Below are positions 10,885-19,810 of a DNA stretch of 64,000 bases, piece after piece. Position 1 is the stretch's first letter; every line of letters starts with the position of its first letter. The DNA comes from Yersinia frederiksenii ATCC 33641 (GTDB taxonomy: Bacteria > Pseudomonadota > Gammaproteobacteria > Enterobacterales > Enterobacteriaceae), in NCBI RefSeq assembly GCF_000754805.1, contig NZ_KN150731.1, positions 4,803,642 to 4,867,641 of the forward strand, given 5' to 3'. Under the pieces are notes generated by a model that had not been told where the DNA came from, did no database searches, and saw only the letters and a program-made list of their open reading frames with translations. The translations under genes were made by a program, and so were the position numbers.

Positions 10885-11196
10885 ATGTCTGTTCAAGGTA
10901 TCGAAGGGGTTCTACAGCAGTTGCAGGTTACGGCATTGCAAGCATCTAACTCTGCGAAAACAATGCCCGCAGAAGCCGGTTTTGCCAGTGAATTAAAAGC
11001 GGCAATTGGCAAAATTAGTGAAAATCAGCAGCATGCCCGCACCCAGGCGCAAAATTTTGAGTTAGGTGTCCCCGGTGTTGGCCTGAATGATGTGATGGTG
11101 GACATGCAGAAGTCATCTGTTTCTTTACAGCTCGGTATTCAGGTGCGTAATAAGCTGGTTGCGGCCTATCAAGACGTGATGAATATGGGCGTGTGA
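10885..11196 (+). CDS. fliE: FliE, flagellar hook-basal body junction protein
   Basis: The start at 10885 (MSVQGIEGVLQQLQ) follows a GGGGTGAG ribosome site and gives 103 residues, the normal FliE length. The frame is open 37 codons further upstream without family similarity. The C-terminus has the conserved GVGLNDVMVDMQKSSVSLQL and QVRNKLVAAYQDVMNM. FliE links the MS-ring to the proximal rod and is the first exported substrate. It is transcribed alone, away from fliF. Confidence 0.97.
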   Translation: MSVQGIEGVLQQLQVTALQASNSAKTMPAEAGFASELKAAIGKISENQQHARTQAQNFELGVPGVGLNDVMVDMQKSSVSLQLGIQVRNKLVAAYQDVMNMGV

Positions 11197-11236
11197 GTGG
11201 GTAATATTATTGATTTATAGATAAAATATTATCATC

Positions 11237-11469
11237 CTACTTTTTGTCGAGCATGAGCAGGGCATTTTGAGCAAACTTTGCACTTATTAATTTCATGTGC
11301 TCATCATGACTACCTGGCATCCATTCGCCATATCCCGAAAAAATATTTGCGCTGATGTATGACCCATCTGAGAGGCAATAAATGATGGGTTTAGCTCCGG
11401 CAGAAAGCCACTAACCGGCAAATGTATACCTAGATTGATAGGCTTTCTACTGCTCGCTCCTGACCTCCT
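11237..11469 (-). pseudogene. Decayed C-terminal piece of a phage-type tyrosine integrase
   Basis: Reading the minus strand in three frames gives the successive parts of an integrase C-terminus. They are RRSGASSRK; then AYQSRYTFAG, a TAG stop and WLSAGA; then NPSFIASQMGHTSAQIFF; then YGEWMPGSHDEHMKLI to a stop at 11237-11239. These match the usual R-HTFAS-LLSAGANP-FIA-QMGH-Y order of the tyrosine recombinase core. The last frame change falls at a run of six T (minus strand) near 11340. At least three frameshifts and one stop separate the pieces, so the gene is dead. No N-terminal part is visible. Confidence 0.8.
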
Positions 11470-11590
11470 CATCGTGCTATGAACCCCCTCCGAGATATCC
11501 AGTATCTGGGTTAATGCTCGGGAAACCATATTAAACGGTAAAGAGGGCAATCTTTCTCGGTCGGTGGGATTTGGCTGAGGCCTAAAACAC

Positions 11591-11613
11591 AAAACCGGGC
11601 TTAATGGCCCGGT
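11591..11613 (-). terminator. Terminator of the autotransporter gene
   Basis: On the minus strand, ACCGGGC - six-base loop - GCCCGGT is followed by TTTTGTG. The 7-bp GC-rich stem and short U tract lie 29 bases past the autotransporter stop. Confidence 0.8.
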
Positions 11614-11641
11614 CTGCTTATTCTCAATTCTCTAATCTGTA

Positions 11642-14600
11642 TTAGAAGTTATATTTAACCCCTAACATTACTGCAGTATCGCTATAACCTTTGTTGCCGA
11701 CCTGCTGCCCAACATTACCCCAGACGTTGACGTTTTTATTAATTTGGCCTTCAACACCCACTTTCACTTCCGCAATATTTGCAGCACCATCTTGCTTCAC
11801 GGTCACATTATCCATTGTCGTGCCAAAGTCTTTAGTATTATGGATCCAATTTGCTTCAATAAACGGTTGGAATACACGGTCTTTGGTTTTATCTTGATCC
11901 GCGTAGCCTTTCATAAAGGCTTTCACGCCCAGACGAGTCTGGATATTGCCATCACCTTCACCCGACACATTCGTGCCGTTGGCTTCTTTATGGTCATCTG
12001 CTTTCACGCCCATCCAGGTCACCTGTGCTTTAGGCTGGATAAAGTAAGTGGCATTTTTAGCGGTATTCTCACCCACTTTAAAGGTATAGCCACTCTCAAC
12101 AGACGCCGTCACACCTTTGGATTTGTACTCTTCACTCGCCAAATCCTGGCCATCAACGGTGTTGTTGAACCAGCTGTATTGTGCCCAGCCATCCACATAC
12201 AGGCCAGATTTATCGGCTTCGTTAGCATACCAGGTACCGTAGACACCGGTGCTGTAGCCATCAGTAGATCCTTTCGCGTTATAACCAGTCACCTGCGAAA
12301 CAGAGGTGCTCTTACTGTTACCGTAACCCGCCATTACACCCAGATGAAAACGGTCAGTGGTATTGCTGCTCCATTGAGCAACATCCCCACCTAACTGCAG
12401 CACATAGCGGTTTGCCTGGGTGTTTAATTGCCCATGAGTATCACGTGAGCGGTTATGGCCACCTGAATTACGCAACCACAGACTGGTCATTTTACGTTCG
12501 CCGGTCAATGCATCTGTATACTGGGTTTCACCCAAACGGTCATTGAGGCTCGTCACGAACATATTATTAGCAGCAGCCAGGTTAGCTGCGTAACTGCTAG
12601 CTTCTGGGCGCTCAACCATCGGTAATGGGTCAACAGGGTCAACAGGGTCAACAGGGTCAACAGGGTCAACAGGGTCAACAGGTATTACTGCACTGGTCAG
12701 ATACCAGTTACTGGTATTTGTACCTACGCCACGTGCCAGAGAGTAGTCATAAGCGCCGGCCACAATACGGCCATTTTTAACAAACTCACCATCGGACAGG
12801 CCATTCACTTGAATCAACTCTATGCCGTTCAATGTCGCCGCACCGCGGCCACCCAGGTTAGTGACACCCACTCGAGTTGTGCCCGAAGTATTGCCATTAA
12901 CGACTAACTTGTCAGTAACAGAAGTATCATTATTTAATACTGAGTTAAAATTCAGCAAACCACCGTTGCCGATGTAATCACCGGATACCGTCAACACGGT
13001 CCCTGGCGCGCCGTTAAAACTTACTGTTCCACTATTATCCAGACTGTTGAGTGTCTGGCTAAAACCAGCTAAATCCAGTTGTCCCGCACTATCGACAATA
13101 TAATCAGAAGCCGCACTGAAGCTGCTTACCGCTCCTGCCTTTAAGGTACCCGCATTAACAGTTGTGGTACCGCTATAGCTATTTACACCGGTGAGTACCG
13201 TCGTACCACTGTAAACGGCAACTTTACCACTACCATCAATGGCAGAATTAAATTGATAATTGGTGTCAGTATGGTTAAAAACAATTGAACTATCGCCATC
13301 ACCCAAGGTAATAATGGGGGTATCAATGTCTCCGGCGGCGGTTGCAGCATAACCGGCGGCACTCCCAATATTCAGCACACCGGTCGAAGTCGCATCGTTA
13401 GCAATTATTATACTATTTGTTTTAACGAGACCATTGTTATTGATGGTAAGTGAGGTGTTACCACCATTCTCACCAAAACGCATATCACCGTTGTTAATCC
13501 ATGTGGAATTGGCACCTGTGACTAAAATGTCACCTCTTGAACCCGAAGCAATACCCACATAGCTGTCAGCACTACTTAAACTCCCACCATCAGAGACGAC
13601 TATTGAACCATTTCCATCCCAACCTACTATCAATACACTAGAGTTTTGCCAAGAAGAGCCTGCTCCTGAAATATTGACTCGGCCTGTGGCCCCAGCCATA
13701 TCACCTACATAGCCGTCAGAGTTTGTTACAGCACCTCCATTGGAAATATTGAGTGTGCCATTACTACCAGTGTACCGTCCAACGTCAAGAGAATCGATGT
13801 TGTCCCAACGAGAGCCTGTACCGGTGACTTCGACCAATCCTACAGAGCCATTGAGTTGACCGTAACGACTGGTGACCACACCCCCATCGGAAATAATCAT
13901 AGTTCCTGGGCCGTTGGTAGCAATGTCCAGTAAATCACCTAACTCCCAACGAGAGCCAGCGCCACTTACCTCAACGTAGCCTGTAGAAGTGGTACCCGCA
14001 CCGACTCTAGCCATAGTTGCAGTAGTAACAACTCCGCCGTCGGTGATTTTAAGGCTACCATCGCCCTCATGTCCGATGAACATCCGGTTACCGGCATTCC
14101 AGATGGATCCTGGGCCTGTAACTTCAACGCTGCCGGTAGAACCTGGATGGTAGGCAATATCAGCATCATTTTGGTTAGTGACTACAGCACCATCGGCGAT
14201 TCGCATCGTGCCATTGCTATTATCTTCACCGCCAATGCGTAATCCGCCACCGTTGATCAATTGCGAACCAGCCCCACTGACTTCAAGGTAACCAGTAGCC
14301 CCAACACCAAAACCAACATGCGTCGCGTTAACTGGATTGTGTACAACGCCACCATCTAATATTTGTAATGTGCCGTTACCGTTATAGCCCACAAACAGTA
14401 CACCGTTGTTTATCCACTTAGAGTCAGGGCCAGTAATAGCCACCTCACCGGTAGCGGTAGAACTATAGCCAATATAGCTCCATAACCCAGCGGCTACATT
14501 TCCGCTGGTCAACGTTCCGCCATCGAAAATATCCATAGTACCGGATGACGTATTACCAACAATTATTACCCCTGGAATATCCCAATCAGGGTTGTCAGGT

Positions 14601-14704
14601 ATTACATCACCTGAAAAACTGATGTCAGCATAAGAAGTTGTGGTACTCATCGCAGATATAATAGTTAAGGCAATACAAGATAATTTGCAGTTAAACGTTT
14701 TCAT
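11642..14704 (-). CDS. AidA-like autotransporter (type Va secretion) with repetitive passenger
   Basis: This 1020-residue protein has a signal peptide of about 26 residues ending TTTSYA. The passenger (about 30-690) has a first half of roughly 40-50-residue repeats built on SxWxN...GxLxIxDGGxV, as in AIDA/pertactin beta-helices. A passenger-associated transport repeat follows (TVLTGVNSYSGTTTVNAGTL). A Pro-Asp linker with six VDP units (about 676-693) leads to a C-terminal beta-barrel of about 280 residues ending in the usual aromatic residue (VKYNF). It should be displayed on or released from the outer membrane. No catalytic motif is evident in the passenger; adhesion or aggregation is an inference from the fold. 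Confidence 0.92.
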   Translation of the reverse strand: MKTFNCKLSCIALTIISAMSTTTSYADISFSGDVIPDNPDWDIPGVIIVGNTSSGTMDIFDGGTLTSGNVAAGLWSYIGYSSTATGEVAITGPDSKWINNGVLFVGYNGNGTLQILDGGVVHNPVNATHVGFGVGATGYLEVSGAGSQLINGGGLRIGGEDNSNGTMRIADGAVVTNQNDADIAYHPGSTGSVEVTGPGSIWNAGNRMFIGHEGDGSLKITDGGVVTTATMARVGAGTTSTGYVEVSGAGSRWELGDLLDIATNGPGTMIISDGGVVTSRYGQLNGSVGLVEVTGTGSRWDNIDSLDVGRYTGSNGTLNISNGGAVTNSDGYVGDMAGATGRVNISGAGSSWQNSSVLIVGWDGNGSIVVSDGGSLSSADSYVGIASGSRGDILVTGANSTWINNGDMRFGENGGNTSLTINNNGLVKTNSIIIANDATSTGVLNIGSAAGYAATAAGDIDTPIITLGDGDSSIVFNHTDTNYQFNSAIDGSGKVAVYSGTTVLTGVNSYSGTTTVNAGTLKAGAVSSFSAASDYIVDSAGQLDLAGFSQTLNSLDNSGTVSFNGAPGTVLTVSGDYIGNGGLLNFNSVLNNDTSVTDKLVVNGNTSGTTRVGVTNLGGRGAATLNGIELIQVNGLSDGEFVKNGRIVAGAYDYSLARGVGTNTSNWYLTSAVIPVDPVDPVDPVDPVDPVDPLPMVERPEASSYAANLAAANNMFVTSLNDRLGETQYTDALTGERKMTSLWLRNSGGHNRSRDTHGQLNTQANRYVLQLGGDVAQWSSNTTDRFHLGVMAGYGNSKSTSVSQVTGYNAKGSTDGYSTGVYGTWYANEADKSGLYVDGWAQYSWFNNTVDGQDLASEEYKSKGVTASVESGYTFKVGENTAKNATYFIQPKAQVTWMGVKADDHKEANGTNVSGEGDGNIQTRLGVKAFMKGYADQDKTKDRVFQPFIEANWIHNTKDFGTTMDNVTVKQDGAANIAEVKVGVEGQINKNVNVWGNVGQQVGNKGYSDTAVMLGVKYNF
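12627..12680. repeat. Six perfect copies of a 9-bp tandem repeat inside the autotransporter gene
   Basis: The unit GGGTCAACA is repeated six times without error (54 bp), encoding the repeated Val-Asp-Pro residues of the linker before the beta-barrel. Because the unit is a multiple of three, copy-number changes would lengthen or shorten the linker without breaking the frame. Confidence 0.97.
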
Positions 14705-15489
14705 GTTGAGTAATAACCCTGATATAAAAATGATAAAAAGAGTGAATTTATTAATATGAATTTTCGTTTACTTTTTAAAATACATATGAAAGGGAACTTA
14801 TTACTTACAACGATTATTCATGAATCAATAATAACGTGATCCAGATCAAAAAATAATCAGATACTCGGATTGTTTTTGTGGGAATTTTCCTATTTTTTGT
14901 TTAAGCATCCCAATTTTTACATCTAAAACACTCGTTTTCTTAACGAGCCTACGATGAGGGGGGGTGATCTAAACTCAAAATTATATTGATAGGAAAATAA
15001 ATATATAATAATGATGAAATTACTCTGAATATGAGGCTATGGGTTAGCTAAGATATTTTGTACAGATAATTTATTTTAAATACTGGAGTAAATGCCAAAA
15101 TTTTAATCTTGTATAATGTACTCTCTTGGTTATCTCTATCAGAGTTACTATTGCAGCATTCCTTAACAATAGACATGACCTTCATGATGATAATTTAAGT
15201 GATAAGCGATTTAGCTTATCAAAGGGAGACCAAGTAAAGAATAATGATATGGATATCTATTGAGGCGAGGCAAATATGAACGGGGCAAAAATGCGGCAAG
15301 TTACGACCTAACGCGAAGTTCACTTGACTTAAGATAACGTGGTTTTTTGTGCAGTAAAATGCCAGCATTAAGAGTGCCATTCTCATGGCGATAATTAATT
15401 TCGCACCTGTGAGCAAAATCTCATTCAACATTTATGTGACAATTTGATGTGATATTTATTATTCAACTCAATTGATATAGGTGGCTGTA
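14705..15489. other. AT-rich intergenic region upstream of the autotransporter
   Basis: This 785-bp stretch has no convincing gene. A 70-codon minus-strand frame at 15219-15431 lacks a family match and a good ribosome site. The left part should hold the autotransporter promoter. A TATAAT hexamer on the plus strand at 15112-15117 could be a -10, but no transcript is evident. Confidence 0.6.
14835..14850. promoter_or_regulatory. Possible CRP site upstream of the autotransporter gene
   Basis: CGTGA-N6-TCAAA resembles the CRP consensus TGTGA-N6-TCACA (8 of 10 positions). It lies about 130 bases before the autotransporter start. It is a single match in AT-rich sequence, so it may be chance. Confidence 0.35.
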
Positions 15490-15798
15490 ATGAGAATTTA
15501 CTTAATGATATCCCTTATCTTTTTTCCTATTGTTTCATTCTCTAGTGAACCAAAATCACTTTTGGCAGAACCAGCAATAATGAAAGTTTCAGAAGCTGTT
15601 TGTAGTAATCGCTATGTGAAAAAAGAACGAATTGCTTGTATGAAGTTAGTGGATTTATCCATTGTTAAAGCTTATTGGGTTGGGCAAATGAAAAATACCT
15701 GCAACTCGAGGTTTGATGCCTCAAAGCCGGGGTGCGGTAATATTAAAAGGTTGGTAAAGGCATTAGATAGAATGGGTGGGCAGTATCTTGAGGAATAA
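15490..15798 (+). CDS. Small exported protein of unknown function
   Basis: The start at 15490 (MRIYLMISLIFFPIVSF) is preceded by AGGTGG at a fair distance; a GTG three codons earlier is less likely. The product is about 102 residues. A hydrophobic N-terminus of about 18 residues suggests a signal peptide. The mature part has four Cys (SEAVCSNRY, RIACMKL, KNTCNSR, KPGCGN), which could form two disulfides in the periplasm. I do not recognise the family. Its base composition is AT-rich like the flanking accessory DNA. Confidence 0.65.
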   Translation: MRIYLMISLIFFPIVSFSSEPKSLLAEPAIMKVSEAVCSNRYVKKERIACMKLVDLSIVKAYWVGQMKNTCNSRFDASKPGCGNIKRLVKALDRMGGQYLEE

Positions 15799-15825
15799 TA
15801 TAGAGTAGTAGTTGCCGCATCGATG

Positions 15826-16434
15826 TTATTCAATTTCTTCGTGTGACAGTGCCCATAGATAAAGTGATGCCGTCGTGCCATAGGGCGTGTAGCGGCGGCG
15901 ATATCGCTCAAAACGCTCACGCGGCAGTGTTTTATGACGATATAAATTCATCATGCCACGGCGTATTGCCAGGTCACCCCAACTGACGACATCTGGACGA
16001 GAAAGTGAGGAGATAAGCAGCATTTCTGCCGTCCATATCCCCACGCCATTAAGGTTTGATAGCTGAGTTATCACTTCATTATCGGGTAATTGAGATATAG
16101 CTGATAAATCCAGTGAACCATTGAGTACAGCATCAGCGGTTCCTTTAATGTATCCGGCTTTTCTCATGGTCATACCGCAGCCTTGAATAGCTTCGATAGA
16201 GGCTGCGGCTATCGCCATTGGCGTAACAGCACCCAGTAAAGTCATCAGGCGCGCATTTACAGTGAGCGCCGCTTTAACCGAGATTTGCTGGTCAACGATA
16301 TTTCTGATTAATGCGGCAAACAGATCCGGTGATAATGGGCGGGCTATCATCCCCAATCGATCGATGGCCGCTGCCATTTTCTTATCCCGCCGCTTGAGAT
16401 GATTAATTTCTGTTTCACCGTAGCTATAAAACAT
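15826..16434 (-). CDS. AlkA-like DNA glycosylase (HhH-GPD superfamily)
   Basis: The start at 16434 (MFYSYGETEINHLKRRD) has GGAG eight bases upstream and gives about 202 residues; the frame extends 22 codons further without similarity. The protein shows the NIVDQQISVKAA helix typical of COG0122 3-methyladenine DNA glycosylases. A helix-hairpin-helix (LSNLNGVGIWTAEMLLI) and the following D in SWGDLAIRRGM, the expected catalytic aspartate, complete the signature. It should excise alkylated bases. It lies alone between accessory genes, next to an HD-GYP gene on the same strand. Confidence 0.85.
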   Translation of the reverse strand: MFYSYGETEINHLKRRDKKMAAAIDRLGMIARPLSPDLFAALIRNIVDQQISVKAALTVNARLMTLLGAVTPMAIAAASIEAIQGCGMTMRKAGYIKGTADAVLNGSLDLSAISQLPDNEVITQLSNLNGVGIWTAEMLLISSLSRPDVVSWGDLAIRRGMMNLYRHKTLPRERFERYRRRYTPYGTTASLYLWALSHEEIE

Positions 16435-16523
16435 GCTTAAAACTCCATTGTGATGCATGCGAAAAGCTAAAAAGCGTAGCCTCAATTCTGTATGGCGCAC
16501 ACTCCGTTTCTTGCTTGTGATGT

Positions 16524-19490
16524 TTAAGCCGTTTCCGCCAACGTGATATTCTGATGACCCATTCTTTGCAGTAATACCGATACATCAATAACATCCACTT
16601 TATCGGCTTGCAAGTGAGCGATTGCGTATTCATGCCAAATACCCGATTGCAGGAATAAAATAAATATTTCTTTATCCAAATGATTCTCGTTCACCATATT
16701 AACCATGATGTTCAGCGCCTCGGATAATAGTTTCCCCGGTTTATAAGGGCGATCGGCGGCAGTCAGTGCTTCAAAAACATCAGCGATGGCCATCATGCGG
16801 ACCGGAATGCTCATTTGGGTATAATTGAGTTGATAAGGATATCCTTTACCATCCATTCTTTCATGATGACCACCGGCAATGGTGGGTACATTCGCCATGG
16901 TGCGTGGGAAAGGGAGTTTTTTAAGCATTATAATAGTCTGCATAATATGCTCATTTATTTTATAGCGGTCTTCTTCTGTCAGTGTCCCACGGCGGATACT
17001 GAGGTTATAAATCTCCCCACGGTTGTAAAGTAAAGTTGGTTCTGGCACTTTGAAATCATAGTATTCTGGACGTCTGTCTTTATTCTCACGATAAATAATA
17101 TGTTCTTCTTTATCTGCCAGCATAGGCTCTTGTACTGGCAATGATGAGGTTGGTTGCCGGGATTTGCGTACTCGCTCCTCATTGGCTATACCGGCGTTAT
17201 CATCTAATGTACGTGTCCAGTGATAACGGGCAATTTGCTGAATACGCGCAATTGCTTCATCAGACATAAATTCGCCGCCGACATTACAGTTAGCGATAAA
17301 GTAAAAATCTTCATCTAACTGGCGCAATTCGTCAGCCAGCAATTGTTGGTCAGCTTCACTGGCCATGATGGTGGCATGGCGGTGTAAGAAGATAATTTCT
17401 TTCTCGCGTTTTAATACTTCAAACCGCATCCTTACTTCGTGAATACGGTCATAAATCAATTCTAATTTTGTTGATTTATCGACAACAAATTCTGGGGTCG
17501 TTATCTTGCCGCAATCATGTAACCAGCAGGCTGTATGCAGTTCTTCCCACTCATTATCTGATAAGGTAAAGTCGGCAAAGGGCCCCTCTTTAACATTAAC
17601 CGCGGCTTTAGCGAGCATTTTTGTTATTTCAGGGACGCGCTGGCAGTGCCCTCCGGTATAGGCACTCTTAGCATCTATTGCTCCGGCAATAAGTTGAATA
17701 AACGCATTGAGCAGATTTTTTTGTTCTTGCAGTAATCGCTGCGTTTCTACAGACACCGATAAACTGCCAACCAGAGCATTAACTAACTGAATTTTTGAAC
17801 GTTCACGTTCAGTATTTAATTCATAAGGGTTAAATAACAGTAAGAAGCCCAGTAATTGCTCGTCATGTGTCTTCATCGGAACAGCAATAAACCGCAGTGG
17901 TAGATAAGGCTGGAGGAAGTCATTCAGTTGGCTGAGGATATTTTCTTTGTTCAATGTCCCAGTGATGGTTTTTCCTTCAAGTACTGGCTGGAAGGTGGTG
18001 AAATTATCTTCTATTACCTGCAATGAAGACATTTTCGCCACGGGGATATTTTCACCATTCCAGCGAAATGCCGTTGGTGTAAAGATACCTTCATCTTTAT
18101 CCGCGAGAAATATCATCCCTCCAGTCATTGCTGCAATCTCAGTGGTTTCACTTAATAATCCCTGCATCTGGCGGACAAAGTTACTTTCAGATGTCAGCAT
18201 ATTACCCATGGAAATAAACTGTTTTAGCGTGGACTTCATTTTTGACATTGATTTGTGCAGTTCATCCACTTCTTCAATCACCGAGCGCTCTACCTGATTA
18301 TCTTCAAAATATAAGTTGCTGATGGAGTCAGCATCTTGACGAAGACGAATAAGGGGGTTGGATATCTTTCTTGAGAAATACCAGACAATCGGCAAACTGA
18401 GCATCAGAAGAATAAATGCAATAAAAGTCGAATGATTACGAATAGAGTTAGCATCGGCAGTCAAATAGCTGGCTGGAGTAGCAATGACTAACTGATATTT
18501 ATTACCATTATTATTAATATCGACCACAGCACCATACCATTGCTGATTTTGTGCTTCAAATATGATGCTGTTACCATTATTATCATTTGGGTTGTTGGCT
18601 GCGGTGCGACTTTGTTGAGCATTCAGTAATGATTGCAATACAGGAACTTGTTTGTCAGTAGTGGCCGCAATCGCGGTTGCCCCTTTAATTTTTGGCAAAC
18701 TGGCGATAACTTCACCGTGAGAATTAATAATGATGGCCTGACTGTCCAGTGGTAAATTTTGTCTGACGAGAAACTGCGATAAAGAGGCTAATGAAACATC
18801 TAGTCCAATGATTGCCTTTTTATTCTCAGCCTGACGGCTATAAGTAAAACCAGCCTCTCCTGTACCTTTGAAAATATAAATAGGGGAGGTGACTAACGTA
18901 GGACTGGCTGAGGCGAGAATAAACCAATCTCGCAGACGAGGGTCATAATTATCATTGTCCCGAGGCATAACCGCAATAACTTGCTGTTGTTTATCCAGAT
19001 AGATAAAGCTTTTTTCCGGCAAACTATCGAGAAAACGATTACTTTGAATCATCCATTCAGCATCTTCAGGGGCATGAAATAATAGGCGATTAGCGTCTGT
19101 TAGACGCCTAAGCATAAATAAATCCCCATTAGGGTAAGCACTATAGACAGCACTGGCGTAGGTATTTTGCTTGAGGATTTCAATAAACTTACCTACAAAG
19201 TTCATTCTTTGTTCAAGAGTCGATAACTCGGTAATCTGCATACTGGCGAGAATATTAACTGACATCATCATAGGGCGAGTCACCGCGTCTAATTCAGCGG
19301 CGATCGCCTGGCCAGTTTTTTGATACTGCCTATTGGTGCTGATTTCAGTCAGCTTAGTTAGTTGGCTATGACCAAAAATAATAATCACCGTGCCGATTGA
19401 GACAATCAGCAAAGTAAAGAGAACCGCAATCTGGATGTGTAGAGGATAGCGGCTTTTTAGTCCGAACAGATTGCTAAGCATCGTAACCAT
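16524..19490 (-). CDS. Membrane HD-GYP domain c-di-GMP phosphodiesterase (Cache-HAMP-GAF-HD-GYP)
   Basis: This is a 988-residue protein; a start three codons in (19481) is equally possible. A membrane helix at about 18-42 and another at about 350-372 flank a periplasmic Cache-type sensor. A HAMP-like segment (LIRLRQDADSIS) and a GAF-like domain (about 430-585) follow. The catalytic domain has HDCGK (H658, D659) and HHERMDGKGYP (from H875), the signature of HD-GYP enzymes that hydrolyse c-di-GMP. These two motifs are about 216 residues apart, far more than the usual 60 or so, because of a large insert. No GGDEF or EAL domain is present. Its placement among flagellar genes suggests a role in the motile/sessile choice, which is an inference. 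Confidence 0.88.
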   Translation of the reverse strand: MVTMLSNLFGLKSRYPLHIQIAVLFTLLIVSIGTVIIIFGHSQLTKLTEISTNRQYQKTGQAIAAELDAVTRPMMMSVNILASMQITELSTLEQRMNFVGKFIEILKQNTYASAVYSAYPNGDLFMLRRLTDANRLLFHAPEDAEWMIQSNRFLDSLPEKSFIYLDKQQQVIAVMPRDNDNYDPRLRDWFILASASPTLVTSPIYIFKGTGEAGFTYSRQAENKKAIIGLDVSLASLSQFLVRQNLPLDSQAIIINSHGEVIASLPKIKGATAIAATTDKQVPVLQSLLNAQQSRTAANNPNDNNGNSIIFEAQNQQWYGAVVDINNNGNKYQLVIATPASYLTADANSIRNHSTFIAFILLMLSLPIVWYFSRKISNPLIRLRQDADSISNLYFEDNQVERSVIEEVDELHKSMSKMKSTLKQFISMGNMLTSESNFVRQMQGLLSETTEIAAMTGGMIFLADKDEGIFTPTAFRWNGENIPVAKMSSLQVIEDNFTTFQPVLEGKTITGTLNKENILSQLNDFLQPYLPLRFIAVPMKTHDEQLLGFLLLFNPYELNTERERSKIQLVNALVGSLSVSVETQRLLQEQKNLLNAFIQLIAGAIDAKSAYTGGHCQRVPEITKMLAKAAVNVKEGPFADFTLSDNEWEELHTACWLHDCGKITTPEFVVDKSTKLELIYDRIHEVRMRFEVLKREKEIIFLHRHATIMASEADQQLLADELRQLDEDFYFIANCNVGGEFMSDEAIARIQQIARYHWTRTLDDNAGIANEERVRKSRQPTSSLPVQEPMLADKEEHIIYRENKDRRPEYYDFKVPEPTLLYNRGEIYNLSIRRGTLTEEDRYKINEHIMQTIIMLKKLPFPRTMANVPTIAGGHHERMDGKGYPYQLNYTQMSIPVRMMAIADVFEALTAADRPYKPGKLLSEALNIMVNMVNENHLDKEIFILFLQSGIWHEYAIAHLQADKVDVIDVSVLLQRMGHQNITLAETA

Positions 19491-19810
19491 CCCGAGAGAT
19501 TAGTATTTAATCAATTTTAATCATAGGATGTACTGTTCTAACTAACATATTCCTCTTTCTTTCAGTGGCTTATGGTTAATCACATGATTGTAATGGTTTT
19601 TTTAGTTATTAAGTCAGCTTTGTTGGATGAAAAAACCAATCACAGTGCGAAAAAAAATGTTTTAATGCGCAGAATATCTAAAAGCAGTATTTAGTCGTCT
19701 CAATAAATTGCGCTAAAACGGATAAAGAAAGCCTAAATAAGAACGGTGGATACATTTATAGACTGGAGAATAATAAATCACAGTGAAAATTATCTGAAAC
19801 CGCAGTGGGT
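19491..19810. other. Intergenic region between the HD-GYP and AraC genes
   Basis: 320 bp, AT-rich. It should hold the HD-GYP promoter (minus strand) and the end of the AraC gene transcript. I looked for a sigma-28 promoter (TAAA-N15-GCCGATAA) in front of the HD-GYP gene and found none. I see no gene or strong terminator hairpin. Confidence 0.5.

Noticed and set aside
11293-11592. 99-codon minus-strand open frame after fliE
   Set aside because: Only its C-terminal third resembles a protein (integrase), and the flanking integrase pieces lie in other frames; it is a fragment of a pseudogene, not a gene.
15219-15431. 70-codon open frame in the AT-rich gap
   Set aside because: No ribosome site, family-like motif or neighbour support; chance frame.
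19491-19810. Sigma-28 promoter for the HD-GYP gene
   Set aside because: TAAA occurs on the minus strand but the base sequence 15 bases on does not resemble GCCGATAA.
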